Source: Hyphomicrobiales bacterium (GTDB lineage Bacteria; Pseudomonadota; Alphaproteobacteria; Rhizobiales; Rhizobiaceae). Taken from it: a DNA stretch of 64,000 bases. Position numbers and translations under genes: made by a program. The DNA lies in NCBI GenBank assembly GCA_017305835.1, contig JAFKJY010000043.1, positions 20,516-84,515 of the forward strand. The letters run 5' to 3'. Positions 49,007 through 57,743 of the stretch are shown here, in pieces. Numbering within the stretch: position 1 is the first letter of the stretch; each line of letters begins with the position of its first letter. A model generated the notes under the pieces. That model was not told where the DNA came from. It searched no databases and saw only the letters and a list, made by a program, of their open reading frames with translations.

Positions 49007-49108
49007 CAAAACGCGTCGCGTCCAACCGGAAGCACGTGCCGCGTTTTGGCTGCTCGTTTTCACGCATGTCGTCGTCCCGAAACCGGAAACCACTTTCGGG
49101 CGACATGC
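49007..49108. repeat. Mosaic palindromic intergenic element (RIME-like)
   Basis: Two hairpins stand side by side. The first pairs CAAAACGCG (49007-49015) with CGCGTTTTG (49040-49048). The second pairs GCATGTCG (49064-49071) and nearby CCGAAA with TTTCGGG and CGACATGC (49101-49108). The text ACGCATGTCGT...CCGAAA...TTTCGG...ACATGC is a widespread intergenic repeat in rhizobia. It ends exactly at the amidase stop codon and lies about 80 bp from argB. Confidence 0.75.
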
Positions 49109-50671
49109 TCATTTCGCCGGCTTGCGGCGCGGCTTCGGCTTGTCCGTCGCCGGCGCCCCTGCGGGCCTGGAGCCCGGATCGGGAACGTGGAACGGCGCCC
49201 GCCGCTTCGTCCAGCCCGACAGCCTCTCCAACTGGCCGGCGAGCGAGAACAAGGTCTCCTCGTCGCCCGGCCGGCCGGCGGCCTGAATGCCGAGCGGCAG
49301 GCCGGCGGCGGTGACGTGCACGGGCATCGCCACCGAGGGCTGGCCGGTGACGTTCTGGATCGCCGGCCAGTGGGTGAACCACAGGCTCTTGTCCATCATC
49401 TCGCCGAGGAAGCGGTCGTATTTCAGGAGCCGCGTCAGCCGCAGCCGGTCGAGCGCGGTCTCGACCATCTCGTCGGCGCCCTTCGCGTCCATCCCGCCCA
49501 CCGGCAGCGGCGGGTGCGCGATGATCGGCATCAGCACCGCGTCGTAGCGGGCGGTCTCCCTCAGCAGCCGGCGCGCGGCCGCGGCCAGCCGCTCCAGCGC
49601 CGCATAGACCTCGCCGGCCGACAGCAGCTCGCCGAGCCGGGCGACGACGCGCGTCGAGCGCTCCAGCATCGGCGCGACCGGCCGGCCGAGGCGCGCCTCC
49701 TCCATGCGCACGAAACCGGCGACGCCCGAGGCCACCGCCCGGCAGAAATCGGCCATGAAGGCGCGGTCGATCATCGGCAGGCCGATCTCCTCGACCGTGT
49801 GGCCGGCCTCGCGGGCGAGCGCGACCGCCGCATCCAGCGCGGCGAGCGCCTCTGTCGAGACCTCCAGCCCGAGCGGCGAGCCGCGATGGACGGCGAGCGC
49901 CAGCCTGCCCGGCTCGCGCGCGGCGGCGGCCGAGAACGTGCCCCTCGGCGGGCGCGCCGCATAGGGCGCGAGGTCGTCGACGCCGTGCGTCAGGTCGAGG
50001 AGCGCGGCACTGTCGCGGACCGAGCGCGTCACGGCATGGTCGACGACGGCGCCGTACCAGCCTTCCGAGATGAGCGGGGTGAGCGGGATGCGGCCGCGCG
50101 AGGTCTTCATGCCGACCAGCCCGGTGGTCGCGGCCGGCACGCGGATCGAGCCGCCGCCGTCGGAGGCATGCGCCGCCGGCACCACGCCGGCGGCCACCAG
50201 CGCAGCCGCGCCGCCCGACGAGCCGCCGCTGGTGTGGCCGGTGTTCCACGGATTGCGGGTGATGCCGAAGGCCTTCGATTCGGTCATCAGCCTGATGCCG
50301 TATTCCGGCGCGGTGCTGGTGGCGATCGGGATCAGGCCGGCCGCCAGGTAGCGCTCGACCAGCATCGAATCGAAGTCGGGCACGAAGGCCGGCACGCGGC
50401 TGCCGGCATGGGTCGCCACGCCCTTCTGGGCGACGCCGAGGTCCTTGATCGCGAAGGGCACGCCGGCCAGCGGCGCCAGCCGGTCGACCCTGCCGGCGCG
50501 CTCGCGGGCGGCCTCGTAGAGCCGCTCGGCGATGGCGTTGATCTCGGGGTTGACCGCCTCGGCGCGGCGAACCGCCGCCTCGACCAGCTCGCGCGGGTCG
50601 AGCTCGCCCGTCCGCACCAGCGCGGCTAGCCCGACCGCGTCCTCTTCCCACAACAGCCGCTCGACAGACAT
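49109..50671 (-). CDS. Amidase signature family enzyme
   Basis: The 520-aa hydrolase has the full Ser-cisSer-Lys triad: K76 (FAIKDLG), S151 (TSGGSSGG) and S175 (DGGGSIRVPA). The length and the 6-aminohexanoate-cyclic-dimer-hydrolase-like insertions suggest a broad-range amidase, not GatA, as there is no gatB or gatC nearby. The C-terminal tail is lysine- and proline-rich. The start at 50671 has GAGGGGG before it. It is a single-gene unit that ends against the mosaic repeat. Confidence 0.92.
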   Translation of the reverse strand: MSVERLLWEEDAVGLAALVRTGELDPRELVEAAVRRAEAVNPEINAIAERLYEAARERAGRVDRLAPLAGVPFAIKDLGVAQKGVATHAGSRVPAFVPDFDSMLVERYLAAGLIPIATSTAPEYGIRLMTESKAFGITRNPWNTGHTSGGSSGGAAALVAAGVVPAAHASDGGGSIRVPAATTGLVGMKTSRGRIPLTPLISEGWYGAVVDHAVTRSVRDSAALLDLTHGVDDLAPYAARPPRGTFSAAAAREPGRLALAVHRGSPLGLEVSTEALAALDAAVALAREAGHTVEEIGLPMIDRAFMADFCRAVASGVAGFVRMEEARLGRPVAPMLERSTRVVARLGELLSAGEVYAALERLAAAARRLLRETARYDAVLMPIIAHPPLPVGGMDAKGADEMVETALDRLRLTRLLKYDRFLGEMMDKSLWFTHWPAIQNVTGQPSVAMPVHVTAAGLPLGIQAAGRPGDEETLFSLAGQLERLSGWTKRRAPFHVPDPGSRPAGAPATDKPKPRRKPAK

Positions 50672-50789
50672 CGACGCCCCCTCAAGCACCGCATAGCGGG
50701 CTCAGGCTAGCCTCGGCTCCCGCCGCTGGCAATCGCGCCGGACGAGCGGCGAGTTGCAATGGAGCGGGCGGCCCGGCATGCTGGCGGCG

Positions 50790-51329
50790 ATGACGCCCCA
50801 GGACATCACGAAGCTGATCTTGCGCGTCGCGCTGAAGGACCGGGCGGCTTTCGACGCGCTCTACCGCCAGACCAGCGCGAAACTCTTCGGCGTGTGCCTG
50901 CGTGTCTTGGCCGACAGGACCGAAGCCGAGGAGGCGCTGCAGGAGGTCTACGTCAAGGTGTGGACGCGCGCCGACCGCTTCGCCGCCTCCGAGCTGAGCC
51001 CGATCTCCTGGCTGGTGGCGGTGGCGCGCAACCACGCGATCGACAGGCTGCGGACACGCCGGCCGAACCGCGCCAGCTTCGAGGAGGCGCTCGAGCTGGC
51101 CGACCCGGCGCCCGACCCGGAGACGCTGGCGGTCTCGGGCGGCGAAATGGCGAGCGTCGAGCGCTGCCTGGGCGAACTGGAGGCCGACAGGGCGGCGGCC
51201 GTGCGCGGCGCCTATGTCGGCGGCGACAGCTACGCCGAGCTCGCGGCGCGCTTCGGCGTGCCGCTCAACACGATGCGGACATGGCTGCGGCGCAGCCTGA
51301 TCAGATTGCGGGAATGCCTGGAGCGATGA
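50790..51329 (+). CDS. ECF RNA polymerase sigma factor
   Basis: The 179-aa sigma-70 family protein has region 2 (AFDALYRQTSAKLFGVCLRVL, EAEEALQEVYVKVW) and region 4 (SYAELAARFGVPLNTMRTWLRRSLIRL), with no regions 1.1 or 3, so it is an ECF factor. The overlapping anti-sigma gene should hold it inactive in the absence of a signal. A likely target is the fasciclin gene downstream. An ATG four codons earlier (MLAAM) is also possible as start. Confidence 0.93.
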   Translation: MTPQDITKLILRVALKDRAAFDALYRQTSAKLFGVCLRVLADRTEAEEALQEVYVKVWTRADRFAASELSPISWLVAVARNHAIDRLRTRRPNRASFEEALELADPAPDPETLAVSGGEMASVERCLGELEADRAAAVRGAYVGGDSYAELAARFGVPLNTMRTWLRRSLIRLRECLER

Positions 51330-52048
51330 ACCCGGCCGACGACGACATGCCCGGACAGGAAGGCGGCGACGACCTGCTCGCGGCCGAGTACGTGCTCGGC
51401 GCGCTGCCGGCCGACGAGCGGGCCGCCGCGGCGCGCCGGATCGAGGCCGATCCGGCCTTCGCCCGGCTGGTCGACGCCTGGGAGGCGCGGCTTTCGCCGA
51501 TGGCTTCCGGCTATGGCGAGGCCGAGCCGCCGGCCTCCGTCAAGCAGGCGCTCGACCGCCGGCTGTTCGGTGCAGCCGAGAGGACCAGCAAGCGCGGCGC
51601 GGTCTGGAACAGCCTGTTCTTCTGGCGCGGGCTGGCGACGGCGGCGATTGCCGCGCTTCTGCTGGTGATCGCCATCCTCGCGATGGCGCCGCCCATCGCT
51701 CAGATCACGGGCGACAGGCTCGTCGCCTCGCTGTCGGCCGAAGGCAGCGACGTCCATTATTTCGTCGTCTACGACCCGCGCACGGCGCAGATCGGCCTGT
51801 CGCATGTCAGCGGCGCGCGCGGCGCGGGCCGCGACTTCGAGCTGTGGGTGATCGAGGGCAAGCAGCCGCCTGCCTCGCTCGGCGTCATCCCGGCCGGCTC
51901 GAACGTGCGCCTCAGGGTCGCCGATGCGCTCAGGCGCAAGATCGAAAGCGGTGCGGTGTTCGCGATCAGCCTCGAGCCGGCCGGCGGCTCGCCGACCGGC
52001 CAGCCGACCGGCCCGGTGGTGGCGACCGGCGACCTGAAGACGATCTGA
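51326..52048 (+). CDS. RskA-type anti-sigma factor, membrane-bound
   Basis: The 240-aa protein has an N-terminal cytoplasmic anti-sigma domain (LLAAEYVLGALPADERAAAARRIE, AWEARLSPM), one membrane helix (about 107-129) and a periplasmic RskA domain (DFELWVIEGKQPPASLGVIPAG). There is no zinc-binding HxxxCxxC. The domain order fits release of the sigma factor by regulated proteolysis upon an envelope signal. The ATG overlaps the sigma gene by 4 bp, giving matched expression. Confidence 0.92.
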   Translation: MNPADDDMPGQEGGDDLLAAEYVLGALPADERAAAARRIEADPAFARLVDAWEARLSPMASGYGEAEPPASVKQALDRRLFGAAERTSKRGAVWNSLFFWRGLATAAIAALLLVIAILAMAPPIAQITGDRLVASLSAEGSDVHYFVVYDPRTAQIGLSHVSGARGAGRDFELWVIEGKQPPASLGVIPAGSNVRLRVADALRRKIESGAVFAISLEPAGGSPTGQPTGPVVATGDLKTI

Positions 52049-52090
52049 CCGCCTCACGTTCATGTGATCGGCAGGCGGCGCATTTTTTTT
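52049..52090 (+). terminator. Intrinsic terminator after the anti-sigma gene
   Basis: CCGCCT (52049-52054) and AGGCGG (52073-52078) form a stem extended by the inner CAC/GTG pair, followed after four bases by a run of eight T. It would separate the sigma/anti-sigma unit from the fasciclin gene. Confidence 0.6.
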
Positions 52091-52172
52091 GGCCGAAGCC
52101 GAAACTCTTTCCCGTGCCGCCCCGTGTCTCCCGCTGCCTTCCCGATGGAAGCCAACAACCAGGGAGATACCG

Positions 52173-52733
52173 ATGCACAGTTTCGCCAGGACCGTTCTCG
52201 CCGGGGCCGTCGCCCTTTCCGCACTCGCCGGCGCGGCGCTCGCGGCCGACAACCCGATGGTCGGCGGCGCGGCGATGTTCGCCGACAAGAACATCGTCGA
52301 GAACGCCGTCAACTCGAAGGACCACACGACGCTGGTCGCGGCGGTGAAGGCCGCCGGCCTCGTCGACACGCTGTCGGGCAAGGGCCCGTTCACCGTCTTC
52401 GCGCCGACCAACGAGGCCTTCGCCGCTCTGCCGGCCGGCACTGTCGACACGCTGCTAAAGCCCGAGAACAAGGACAAGCTGACCAAGGTGCTGACCTGCC
52501 ATGTGGTGGCGGCCGGCGCGATGTCGTCCGACATCGGCAAGATGATCAAGGACGACGGCGGCACGCATGACGTCAAGACCGTCGGCGGCTGCGTGCTGAA
52601 GGCCAAGATGGACGGCGACAAGATCACGCTGACCGACGAGACCGGCGGCGTCGCCCATGTGACGATCGCCGACGTGAAGCAGTCGAACGGCGTCATCCAC
52701 GTCATCGACAAGGTGCTGCTGCCGAAGATGTGA
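52173..52733 (+). CDS. Secreted fasciclin (FAS1) domain protein
   Basis: The 186-aa protein has a Sec signal (1-25, cleavage after ALAA) and a FAS1 domain with both conserved boxes: GPFTVFAPTNEAFAALP and the C-terminal NGVIHVIDKVLLP. FAS1 proteins act in adhesion or envelope stability. Fasciclin genes are often found with ECF sigma/anti-sigma pairs, as here, and are likely regulon members. GGGAGA precedes the ATG. Two cysteines (about 111 and 145) may form a disulfide. Confidence 0.93.
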   Translation: MHSFARTVLAGAVALSALAGAALAADNPMVGGAAMFADKNIVENAVNSKDHTTLVAAVKAAGLVDTLSGKGPFTVFAPTNEAFAALPAGTVDTLLKPENKDKLTKVLTCHVVAAGAMSSDIGKMIKDDGGTHDVKTVGGCVLKAKMDGDKITLTDETGGVAHVTIADVKQSNGVIHVIDKVLLPKM

Positions 52734-52776
52734 GGTCGCGCGGGCTTTCCTCCCCTGCGCGACGGAGGCGCTGCGG

Positions 52777-54027
52777 TTACCGCAGCGCCTTCACCATGCC
52801 GGCGTCGGGGAAGCAGGTCGGCCGGGCGCCCGCCTTCTCCTGCCAGGCGCCGATCGAGCGACGGGTCTTGAAGCCGGGCAGCCCGTCGGCGCCGCCGACG
52901 TCGTAGCCCAGCTTCTCCAGTCCGCGCTGCATGGCCGCCACGTCCGAGCGGTAGAGGCCGTCGACCTCGTCCCAGCCGGCGGAGAAGCGGCGGTCGCCAT
53001 GGGCGATGCGGTCGGCCGCATGGCCGATGAAGAGCGCGTAGAGATCGCTCTCGTTGTAGGTCTTCAGCACGTAGAAGTTCGGCGTCACGACGAAGGCCGG
53101 GCCGTGGCGGCCGGCCGGCATCATCAGATAGCCCTCGAGGCGGGCCTCGCGCGCCGGGAAATCCTGCCCGTTCACCCGCTTTATGCCCATCGCTGCCCAT
53201 TCGGAGATGAGCCGGGGCCGGTCCGGTCCCTCCAGCGCGCAGGACACATTGTCGGGCACCGTCACCTCGAAGCCCCAGTCGCGGCCTTTCACCCAGCCGT
53301 GATGCGCCAGATAACCGGCGATCGAGGCGAGCGTGTCCGGCTCCGAGTTCCAGATGTCGATCCTGCCGTCGCCGTCGCCGTCGGCGGCATGCTCCAGATA
53401 GGAGGACGGCAGGAACTGCGGCTGGCCGAGCGCGCCGGCCCAGGACGACTTCAACGCCTCGCGCGGCACGCCGCGCTCGATCATCTGCAGCGCCGCGAGG
53501 ATCTCGACGCGGAACATGTCCTTGCGGGTCGACAGGAAGGCCTTTGTCGCCAGCACCTCGATGCCGTCATAGGGCAGCTTGGCCGTGCCGAAGCCCGATT
53601 CGCGCCCCCAGATCGCCAGCAAGACGCCGGGCGGCACGCCGGTGTTCCGCTCGATCGCGGCCAGCGTGTCGGCATAGGTCTTGGCGCGGCTGCGCCCGCC
53701 ACTGGTGACGGCGCGCACCGCGTTCTCGGCGAAATAGGCGCCTGGCGAGCGGAACTCGGCCTGGTGCTGCTCCTGCGGCACACCCGGCTTCTCGCCGGGC
53801 AATACTAGGTCTGGCAGCTTGAGGTTCGGCTTCACGCCGGCGAAGGCCTCGTCGAAGGTCTTCTTCGACACGCCCTTGGCGCGCGCCGCCGGCCACAGGT
53901 CGCGGGTCAGCCAGTCGCGGAACTGGGCGTCGATGGACTGCGCGAACGAGGGGGCGGCGAAGAGGGCGGCAACCAGCAGGATCGCCAGCGCGAGCACCCT
54001 GCGCTGCGAAGGAACGGAATGCTTCAT
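52777..54027 (-). CDS. Lytic murein transglycosylase (MltB type)
   Basis: The 416-aa exported protein has a signal peptide (1-29), an SLT_2 lytic transglycosylase domain (about 33-340) with catalytic E143 in AIWGRESGFG and the conserved ALGQPQFLPSSYL segment, and a C-terminal peptidoglycan-binding domain (about 350-416). It cleaves glycan strands with formation of 1,6-anhydro-muramic acid. There is no lipobox, so it is soluble in the periplasm. It begins 26 bp after recR and may be co-transcribed with dnaX-ybaB-recR. Confidence 0.94.
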   Translation of the reverse strand: MKHSVPSQRRVLALAILLVAALFAAPSFAQSIDAQFRDWLTRDLWPAARAKGVSKKTFDEAFAGVKPNLKLPDLVLPGEKPGVPQEQHQAEFRSPGAYFAENAVRAVTSGGRSRAKTYADTLAAIERNTGVPPGVLLAIWGRESGFGTAKLPYDGIEVLATKAFLSTRKDMFRVEILAALQMIERGVPREALKSSWAGALGQPQFLPSSYLEHAADGDGDGRIDIWNSEPDTLASIAGYLAHHGWVKGRDWGFEVTVPDNVSCALEGPDRPRLISEWAAMGIKRVNGQDFPAREARLEGYLMMPAGRHGPAFVVTPNFYVLKTYNESDLYALFIGHAADRIAHGDRRFSAGWDEVDGLYRSDVAAMQRGLEKLGYDVGGADGLPGFKTRRSIGAWQEKAGARPTCFPDAGMVKALR

Positions 54028-54053
54028 GGCAACCTCCCCTGCCGCCGATCGCG

Positions 54054-54659
54054 TCAGAACGCGGTGCGCGACTTCAGCGCCGCGGCGATCGTACCCTCGT
54101 CGAGATAATCGAGTTCGCCGCCGACCGGCACGCCGTGCGCCAGCCGGGTGACCCGCGCGCCGAGACCGGAGAGCTGGTCGGTGATGTAATGCGCCGTCGT
54201 CTGGCCCTCGACGGTGGCGTTGACGGCGAGGATCACCTCCTTGACCTCGCCTTCGGCGACGCGGCTGACCAGCTTGGCGATCGTCAGGTCGTCCGGCCCG
54301 ACGCCGTCGAGCGGCGACAGCGTGCCGCCGAGCACATGGTAGCGCGCGTTCATCGCGCCGGAGCGCTCCAGCGCCCACAGGTCCGAGACGTCCTCGACCA
54401 CGATCAGTAGCGAGCGGTCGCGGCGCTCGTCGGTGCAGATCGTGCAGGGGTCGGAGGTGTCGACATTGCCGCAGGTCGAGCAGACGCGCACCTTGTCGAC
54501 CGCATCCGCCATCGCCACCGACAGCGGCGCCAGCAACTGCTCCTTCTTCTTGATCAGGTGCAGCGCGGCGCGGCGGGCCGAGCGCGGCCCGAGCCCCGGC
54601 ACCTTGGCCAGAAGCTGGATCAGGCGCTCGATCTCGGGGCCGGCGATTCGTTTGGACAT
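54054..54659 (-). CDS. recR: Recombination mediator protein RecR
   Basis: The 201-aa protein has a helix-hairpin-helix ([17 protein letters not shown]), a zinc finger with C60, C63, C72 and C75, and a Toprim domain (about 85-180: [14 protein letters not shown], then GVGPDDL and [14 protein letters not shown]). With RecF and RecO it loads RecA at gapped DNA. It is the third gene of the dnaX-ybaB-recR order common in bacteria. The octamer repeat array lies just before its start, within what must be the transcribed leader. Confidence 0.97.
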   Translation of the reverse strand: MSKRIAGPEIERLIQLLAKVPGLGPRSARRAALHLIKKKEQLLAPLSVAMADAVDKVRVCSTCGNVDTSDPCTICTDERRDRSLLIVVEDVSDLWALERSGAMNARYHVLGGTLSPLDGVGPDDLTIAKLVSRVAEGEVKEVILAVNATVEGQTTAHYITDQLSGLGARVTRLAHGVPVGGELDYLDEGTIAAALKSRTAF

Positions 54660-54666
54660 GGGCTAA

Positions 54667-54763
54667 GGCAGTAAGGCAATAGGGCAGTAAGGCAATAGGG
54701 CATGATACCGGCAGCCGGGCTTCTTCCCTATTGCCCTACCGCCCTATTCACCTATTGCCCTAA
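54667..54763. repeat. Oppositely oriented octamer arrays between ybaB and recR
   Basis: The left arm (54667-54706) contains the units GGCAGTAA, GGCAATAG, GGCAGTAA, GGCAATAG, GGCATGAT. The right arm (about 54726-54763), read on the other strand, contains GGCAATAG, GTGAATAG, GGCGGTAG, GGCAATAG. The arms are complementary and can fold into one long hairpin with about 20 bases between. The ybaB stop codon (TAG) is inside the right arm. Confidence 0.8.
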
Positions 54764-55083
54764 AATGGCAGCTTCATCCCCGGAGGGATCGGCAGGCCGG
54801 CGGTCAGCTCCTGCGTCTTTTGCTGCATCGTCTGCTCGACCTTGGCCTTGGCGTCGTTGTGGGCGGCGAGGATCAGGTCCTCGAGGATCTCGACCTCGTC
54901 CTCCTTGAACAGCGACGGGTCGATCTTCAGCGACTTCATCTCGAACTTGCCGGTCAGCACCACCTGCACCAGCCCGCCGGCCGACTGGCCGGACACCTCG
55001 ATATTGGCGATCTCCTCCTGCATGGCCTGGAACTTGGCCTGCATCTCCCTCGCCTTGCCCATCAGGCCCATGAGGTCCTTCAT
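54760..55083 (-). CDS. ybaB: YbaB/EbfC family nucleoid-associated protein
   Basis: The 107-aa protein starts [25 protein letters not shown], the family helix, with [20 protein letters not shown] and the [10 protein letters not shown] end. EbfC proteins are homodimers that bind DNA and alter its shape. ACGGAGAATGCG precedes the ATG at 55083. The gene starts 16 bp after dnaX and is followed by recR, the standard arrangement. Its last codon runs into the octamer repeat. Confidence 0.96.
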   Translation of the reverse strand: MKDLMGLMGKAREMQAKFQAMQEEIANIEVSGQSAGGLVQVVLTGKFEMKSLKIDPSLFKEDEVEILEDLILAAHNDAKAKVEQTMQQKTQELTAGLPIPPGMKLPF

Positions 55084-55099
55084 CGCATTCTCCGTATGG

Positions 55100-56959
55100 T
55101 CAGATGTCGTCGTCGTCTTCGGCCGGGTCGACGCCCGGATCCGCGGCAACCGCTTCGTCCGCGGCGTCCGCTTCCTCCACGGCCTGCGGCAGCCGCACAT
55201 TGACGATGCGGGCGCCGGGGAAGGCTTCGAGGATCGCGGCGACGGCCGGGTCGGCGCGGGCGTCGGTCATCGCGCTCTCGCGGCGCCGCTCCTCCTCCTC
55301 GGCGAGTGTGGCGCCGCCTTCCTCGCGCGACAGCGAGACGATCCAGTTGCGCCCGGTCCATTCCTTCAGCTTGGCCGAGAGGTCGTTGAGCATGGTGCGC
55401 GGCGCGTCGGCCGTGAGGCTCACCTCGATGCGGCCCGGCTGGATGCCGACGGGGCGCACCGAGTGCTTGAACTGCACCTTGAAGGCGAGGTCGCGGTTCC
55501 TGTCGGCGAGCGCGGCGATGTCGGCCAGCGTGGCGATCGCGACGCGCGGCGCTTCGGCCGTCTCCGGCGCGAGCTGGGGCGGCGTCATCGCCGGCTGCGA
55601 CTCGGGCCGGGTCTCGACCAGCCGCATCGCCTGGCCGCCGCCGGGGCCTGCCGGCATGCGCGCCTGCGAGACGGCATGCGCTCCGCCACCGCCGTTCGGG
55701 CCGGAGGGACGGGATGCCGACATATCGGCCGAAGGACCGCCGGAAGGCGAAGGCGCAGGGGCTGCCGGCGCGCCCAGACGCCCCTCCTCGATCGCCTTCA
55801 GCGCCTCGTCCAGCGTCGGCAGGCCGGCGGCGTGGGCGATGCGGATCAGCACCATCTCGGCAGCATTGGCGGGACGATTGGAGCCCTGGGTCTCCGAGAT
55901 GCCCTTGAGCAGCATCTGCCAGGTCCGCGACAGGGCGCGCACCGACAGGCTGCCGGCGAACTCGGCGCCGCGCGTGCGCTCGTCCTGCGACAGGGCCGCG
56001 TCGCGCGCCGCGTCGGGCACGAATTTCAGCCGCGTCACCAGATGGTTGAACTCGGCGAGGTCGTTGAGCACGGTCGCCGGATCGGCGCCGGCGTCGTATT
56101 GGGCGCGGAACTCGGCCAGCGCCGCCGCGACGTCACCCTTCATCAGGCTCTCGAACAGGTCGATGATGCGGGCGCGGTCGGCGAGCCCCAGCATGTCGCG
56201 CACGTCGGCCGCCGTCACCCTGCCGGCCGCATGCGCGATCGCCTGGTCGAAGATCGACTGCGCGTCGCGCATCGAGCCCTCGGAGGCGCGCGCGATCATC
56301 GCCAGCGCCTCGTCCTCGGCCTCGACGCCCTCCAGCCCGGCGATGCGGGCGAGGTCGGCCTTGATCAACGAGGCGTCGATGCGGCGCAGGTCGAAGCGCT
56401 GGCAGCGCGACAGGATGGTGATCGGGACCTTGCGGATCTCGGTGGTGGCGAAGATGAACTTCACATGCGGCGGCGGCTCCTCCAGCGTCTTCAGCATGGC
56501 GTTGAACGCCCCGCCGGAGAGCATGTGGACCTCGTCGATGATGTAGACCTTGTAGCGGGCCGAGACCGGCGCGTAGCGCACCTGCTCCAGCATCTCGCGC
56601 ATGTTGTCGACGCCGGTGTGGGAGGCGGCGTCCATCTCGATCACGTCGACATGGCGGCCTTCCATGATCGCCTGGCAATGCTCGCCGGGCTCGGAAAGCT
56701 CGATGCTCGGCCGGTCGACGGTCGGCGTCCTGTAGTTGAGCGCGCGGGCGAGGATGCGCGCGGTGGTGGTCTTGCCGACGCCGCGCACGCCGGTCAGCAT
56801 CCAGGCCTGCGCGATGCGGCCCGACGCGAAGGCGTTGGTGAGCGTGCGCACCATCGGCTCCTGGCCGACGAGGCCGGAAAAGTCGCGCGGACGGTACTTG
56901 CGCGCCAGCACCCGGTAGGCGGCGGGTCGTCCGGTCTGGTCGGGGGCGCTGTCGCTCAT
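55100..56959 (-). CDS. dnaX: DNA polymerase III subunit gamma/tau
   Basis: The 619-aa clamp-loader ATPase has Walker [10 protein letters not shown], Walker B IIDEVHML, the sensor 1 region [20 protein letters not shown] and the sensor 2 region [15 protein letters not shown], followed by the oligomerisation domain and a proline/glycine-rich linker (about 400-455). The C-terminal domain should bind the polymerase and helicase. The zinc module, usually four cysteines after Walker A, keeps only one cysteine ([10 protein letters not shown]), as in other rhizobia. I saw no slippery A-run for a programmed frameshift. Confidence 0.96.
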   Translation of the reverse strand: MSDSAPDQTGRPAAYRVLARKYRPRDFSGLVGQEPMVRTLTNAFASGRIAQAWMLTGVRGVGKTTTARILARALNYRTPTVDRPSIELSEPGEHCQAIMEGRHVDVIEMDAASHTGVDNMREMLEQVRYAPVSARYKVYIIDEVHMLSGGAFNAMLKTLEEPPPHVKFIFATTEIRKVPITILSRCQRFDLRRIDASLIKADLARIAGLEGVEAEDEALAMIARASEGSMRDAQSIFDQAIAHAAGRVTAADVRDMLGLADRARIIDLFESLMKGDVAAALAEFRAQYDAGADPATVLNDLAEFNHLVTRLKFVPDAARDAALSQDERTRGAEFAGSLSVRALSRTWQMLLKGISETQGSNRPANAAEMVLIRIAHAAGLPTLDEALKAIEEGRLGAPAAPAPSPSGGPSADMSASRPSGPNGGGGAHAVSQARMPAGPGGGQAMRLVETRPESQPAMTPPQLAPETAEAPRVAIATLADIAALADRNRDLAFKVQFKHSVRPVGIQPGRIEVSLTADAPRTMLNDLSAKLKEWTGRNWIVSLSREEGGATLAEEEERRRESAMTDARADPAVAAILEAFPGARIVNVRLPQAVEEADAADEAVAADPGVDPAEDDDDI

Positions 56960-57078
56960 TCGCCGGGCGGCTCCGTTGTGGCGGCCCGCCGGGGCGGACG
57001 GCGGACTGTCGCCCTTGCCGCCACGCGCCGTCAATGTCGCGCGCGCGCATCACCGGTGGACGGCTGGGCGAAGATGAG

Positions 57079-57179
57079 GCGGGAGGCTGGAACGATGACC
57101 CGGTCCGGGCTCGTTGGGGCTGCTTCCTTCCGGACCTGACCCGGTTGGCGAGTGGATCGTCCACCAACCAACCTCCCGC
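57079..57179 (-). ncRNA. ffs: Signal recognition particle RNA, small bacterial (4.5S) type
   Basis: Read on the minus strand, the region contains the near-universal SRP core GGTCAGGTCCGGAAGGAAGC (57120-57140 region), with the GGAA tetraloop and internal loops bound by Ffh. The ends GCGGGAGG and CCTCCCGC pair to close a roughly 100-nt hairpin. The gene sits upstream of dnaX, as in other alphaproteobacteria. The exact ends are inferred from pairing. Confidence 0.93.
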
Positions 57180-57294
57180 GTCCCATATCGGCAATCCGCG
57201 CCGCAATTGCAAGGGCGCAGCGCACGCTCCCGCCAACAACCGCTTGCGGGGCGGCCGCTCTCTGCTAGCGTGATCGTCAGAGGAGGACCGATCG

Positions 57295-57714
57295 ATGCTG
57301 TCGGGCGGACATGGCGGATTCGAACTCGACGCGCGCCTCGAGGCCATCACGCACCCGGTGCTGTGGCTCGGCCTGTGCGAGCTCCGCCTGATGAACGACA
57401 GGCGCTGGCCGTGGCTCATCCTCGTGCCGCAGCGGCCCGACATCGACGAGATGCACGACCTGACCCCGCTCGACCAGACGATGCTGACCTTCGAGATGAA
57501 CATGGTCAGCCAGACGCTGAAACGCTATACGGGCTGCGACAAGGTGAACACGGCCATCATCGGCAACCGCGTGCGCCAGCTCCACATCCACGTCATCGCG
57601 CGGTCGCAGGGCGACCCCGGCTGGCCCTCGCCGGTGTGGGGGCAGGAACCGCGCGAACCCTACCGGCGCGAGGAGCTCCGGCAGCTCGCCGAGGCGCTGC
57701 GCTCCTCCTTCTGA
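57295..57714 (+). CDS. HIT domain protein
   Basis: The 139-aa protein of the histidine triad superfamily has the active-site strand NRVRQLHIHVIAR (95-101). The nucleophile position is H97 and the third histidine is H99, but the first triad histidine is replaced by Q95. N86 of the family is kept (KVNTAIIGN). It probably hydrolyses or transfers a nucleotide monophosphate group. AGAGGAGG precedes the ATG. It is 29 bp upstream of nudC, another nucleotide hydrolase, and likely in one operon with it. Confidence 0.9.
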   Translation: MLSGGHGGFELDARLEAITHPVLWLGLCELRLMNDRRWPWLILVPQRPDIDEMHDLTPLDQTMLTFEMNMVSQTLKRYTGCDKVNTAIIGNRVRQLHIHVIARSQGDPGWPSPVWGQEPREPYRREELRQLAEALRSSF

Positions 57715-57743
57715 CAGACCCGCATCATCACGAAGCACATCCC

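Noticed and set aside
49007..49108. Simple intrinsic terminator of the amidase or argB
   Set aside because: Two separate hairpins without T-runs and a sequence typical of rhizobial dispersed repeats fit a mosaic element better; also the argB start, not its end, faces it.
54667..54763. CRISPR array
   Set aside because: The repeats are 8 bp long, contiguous without spacers, and there are no cas genes.
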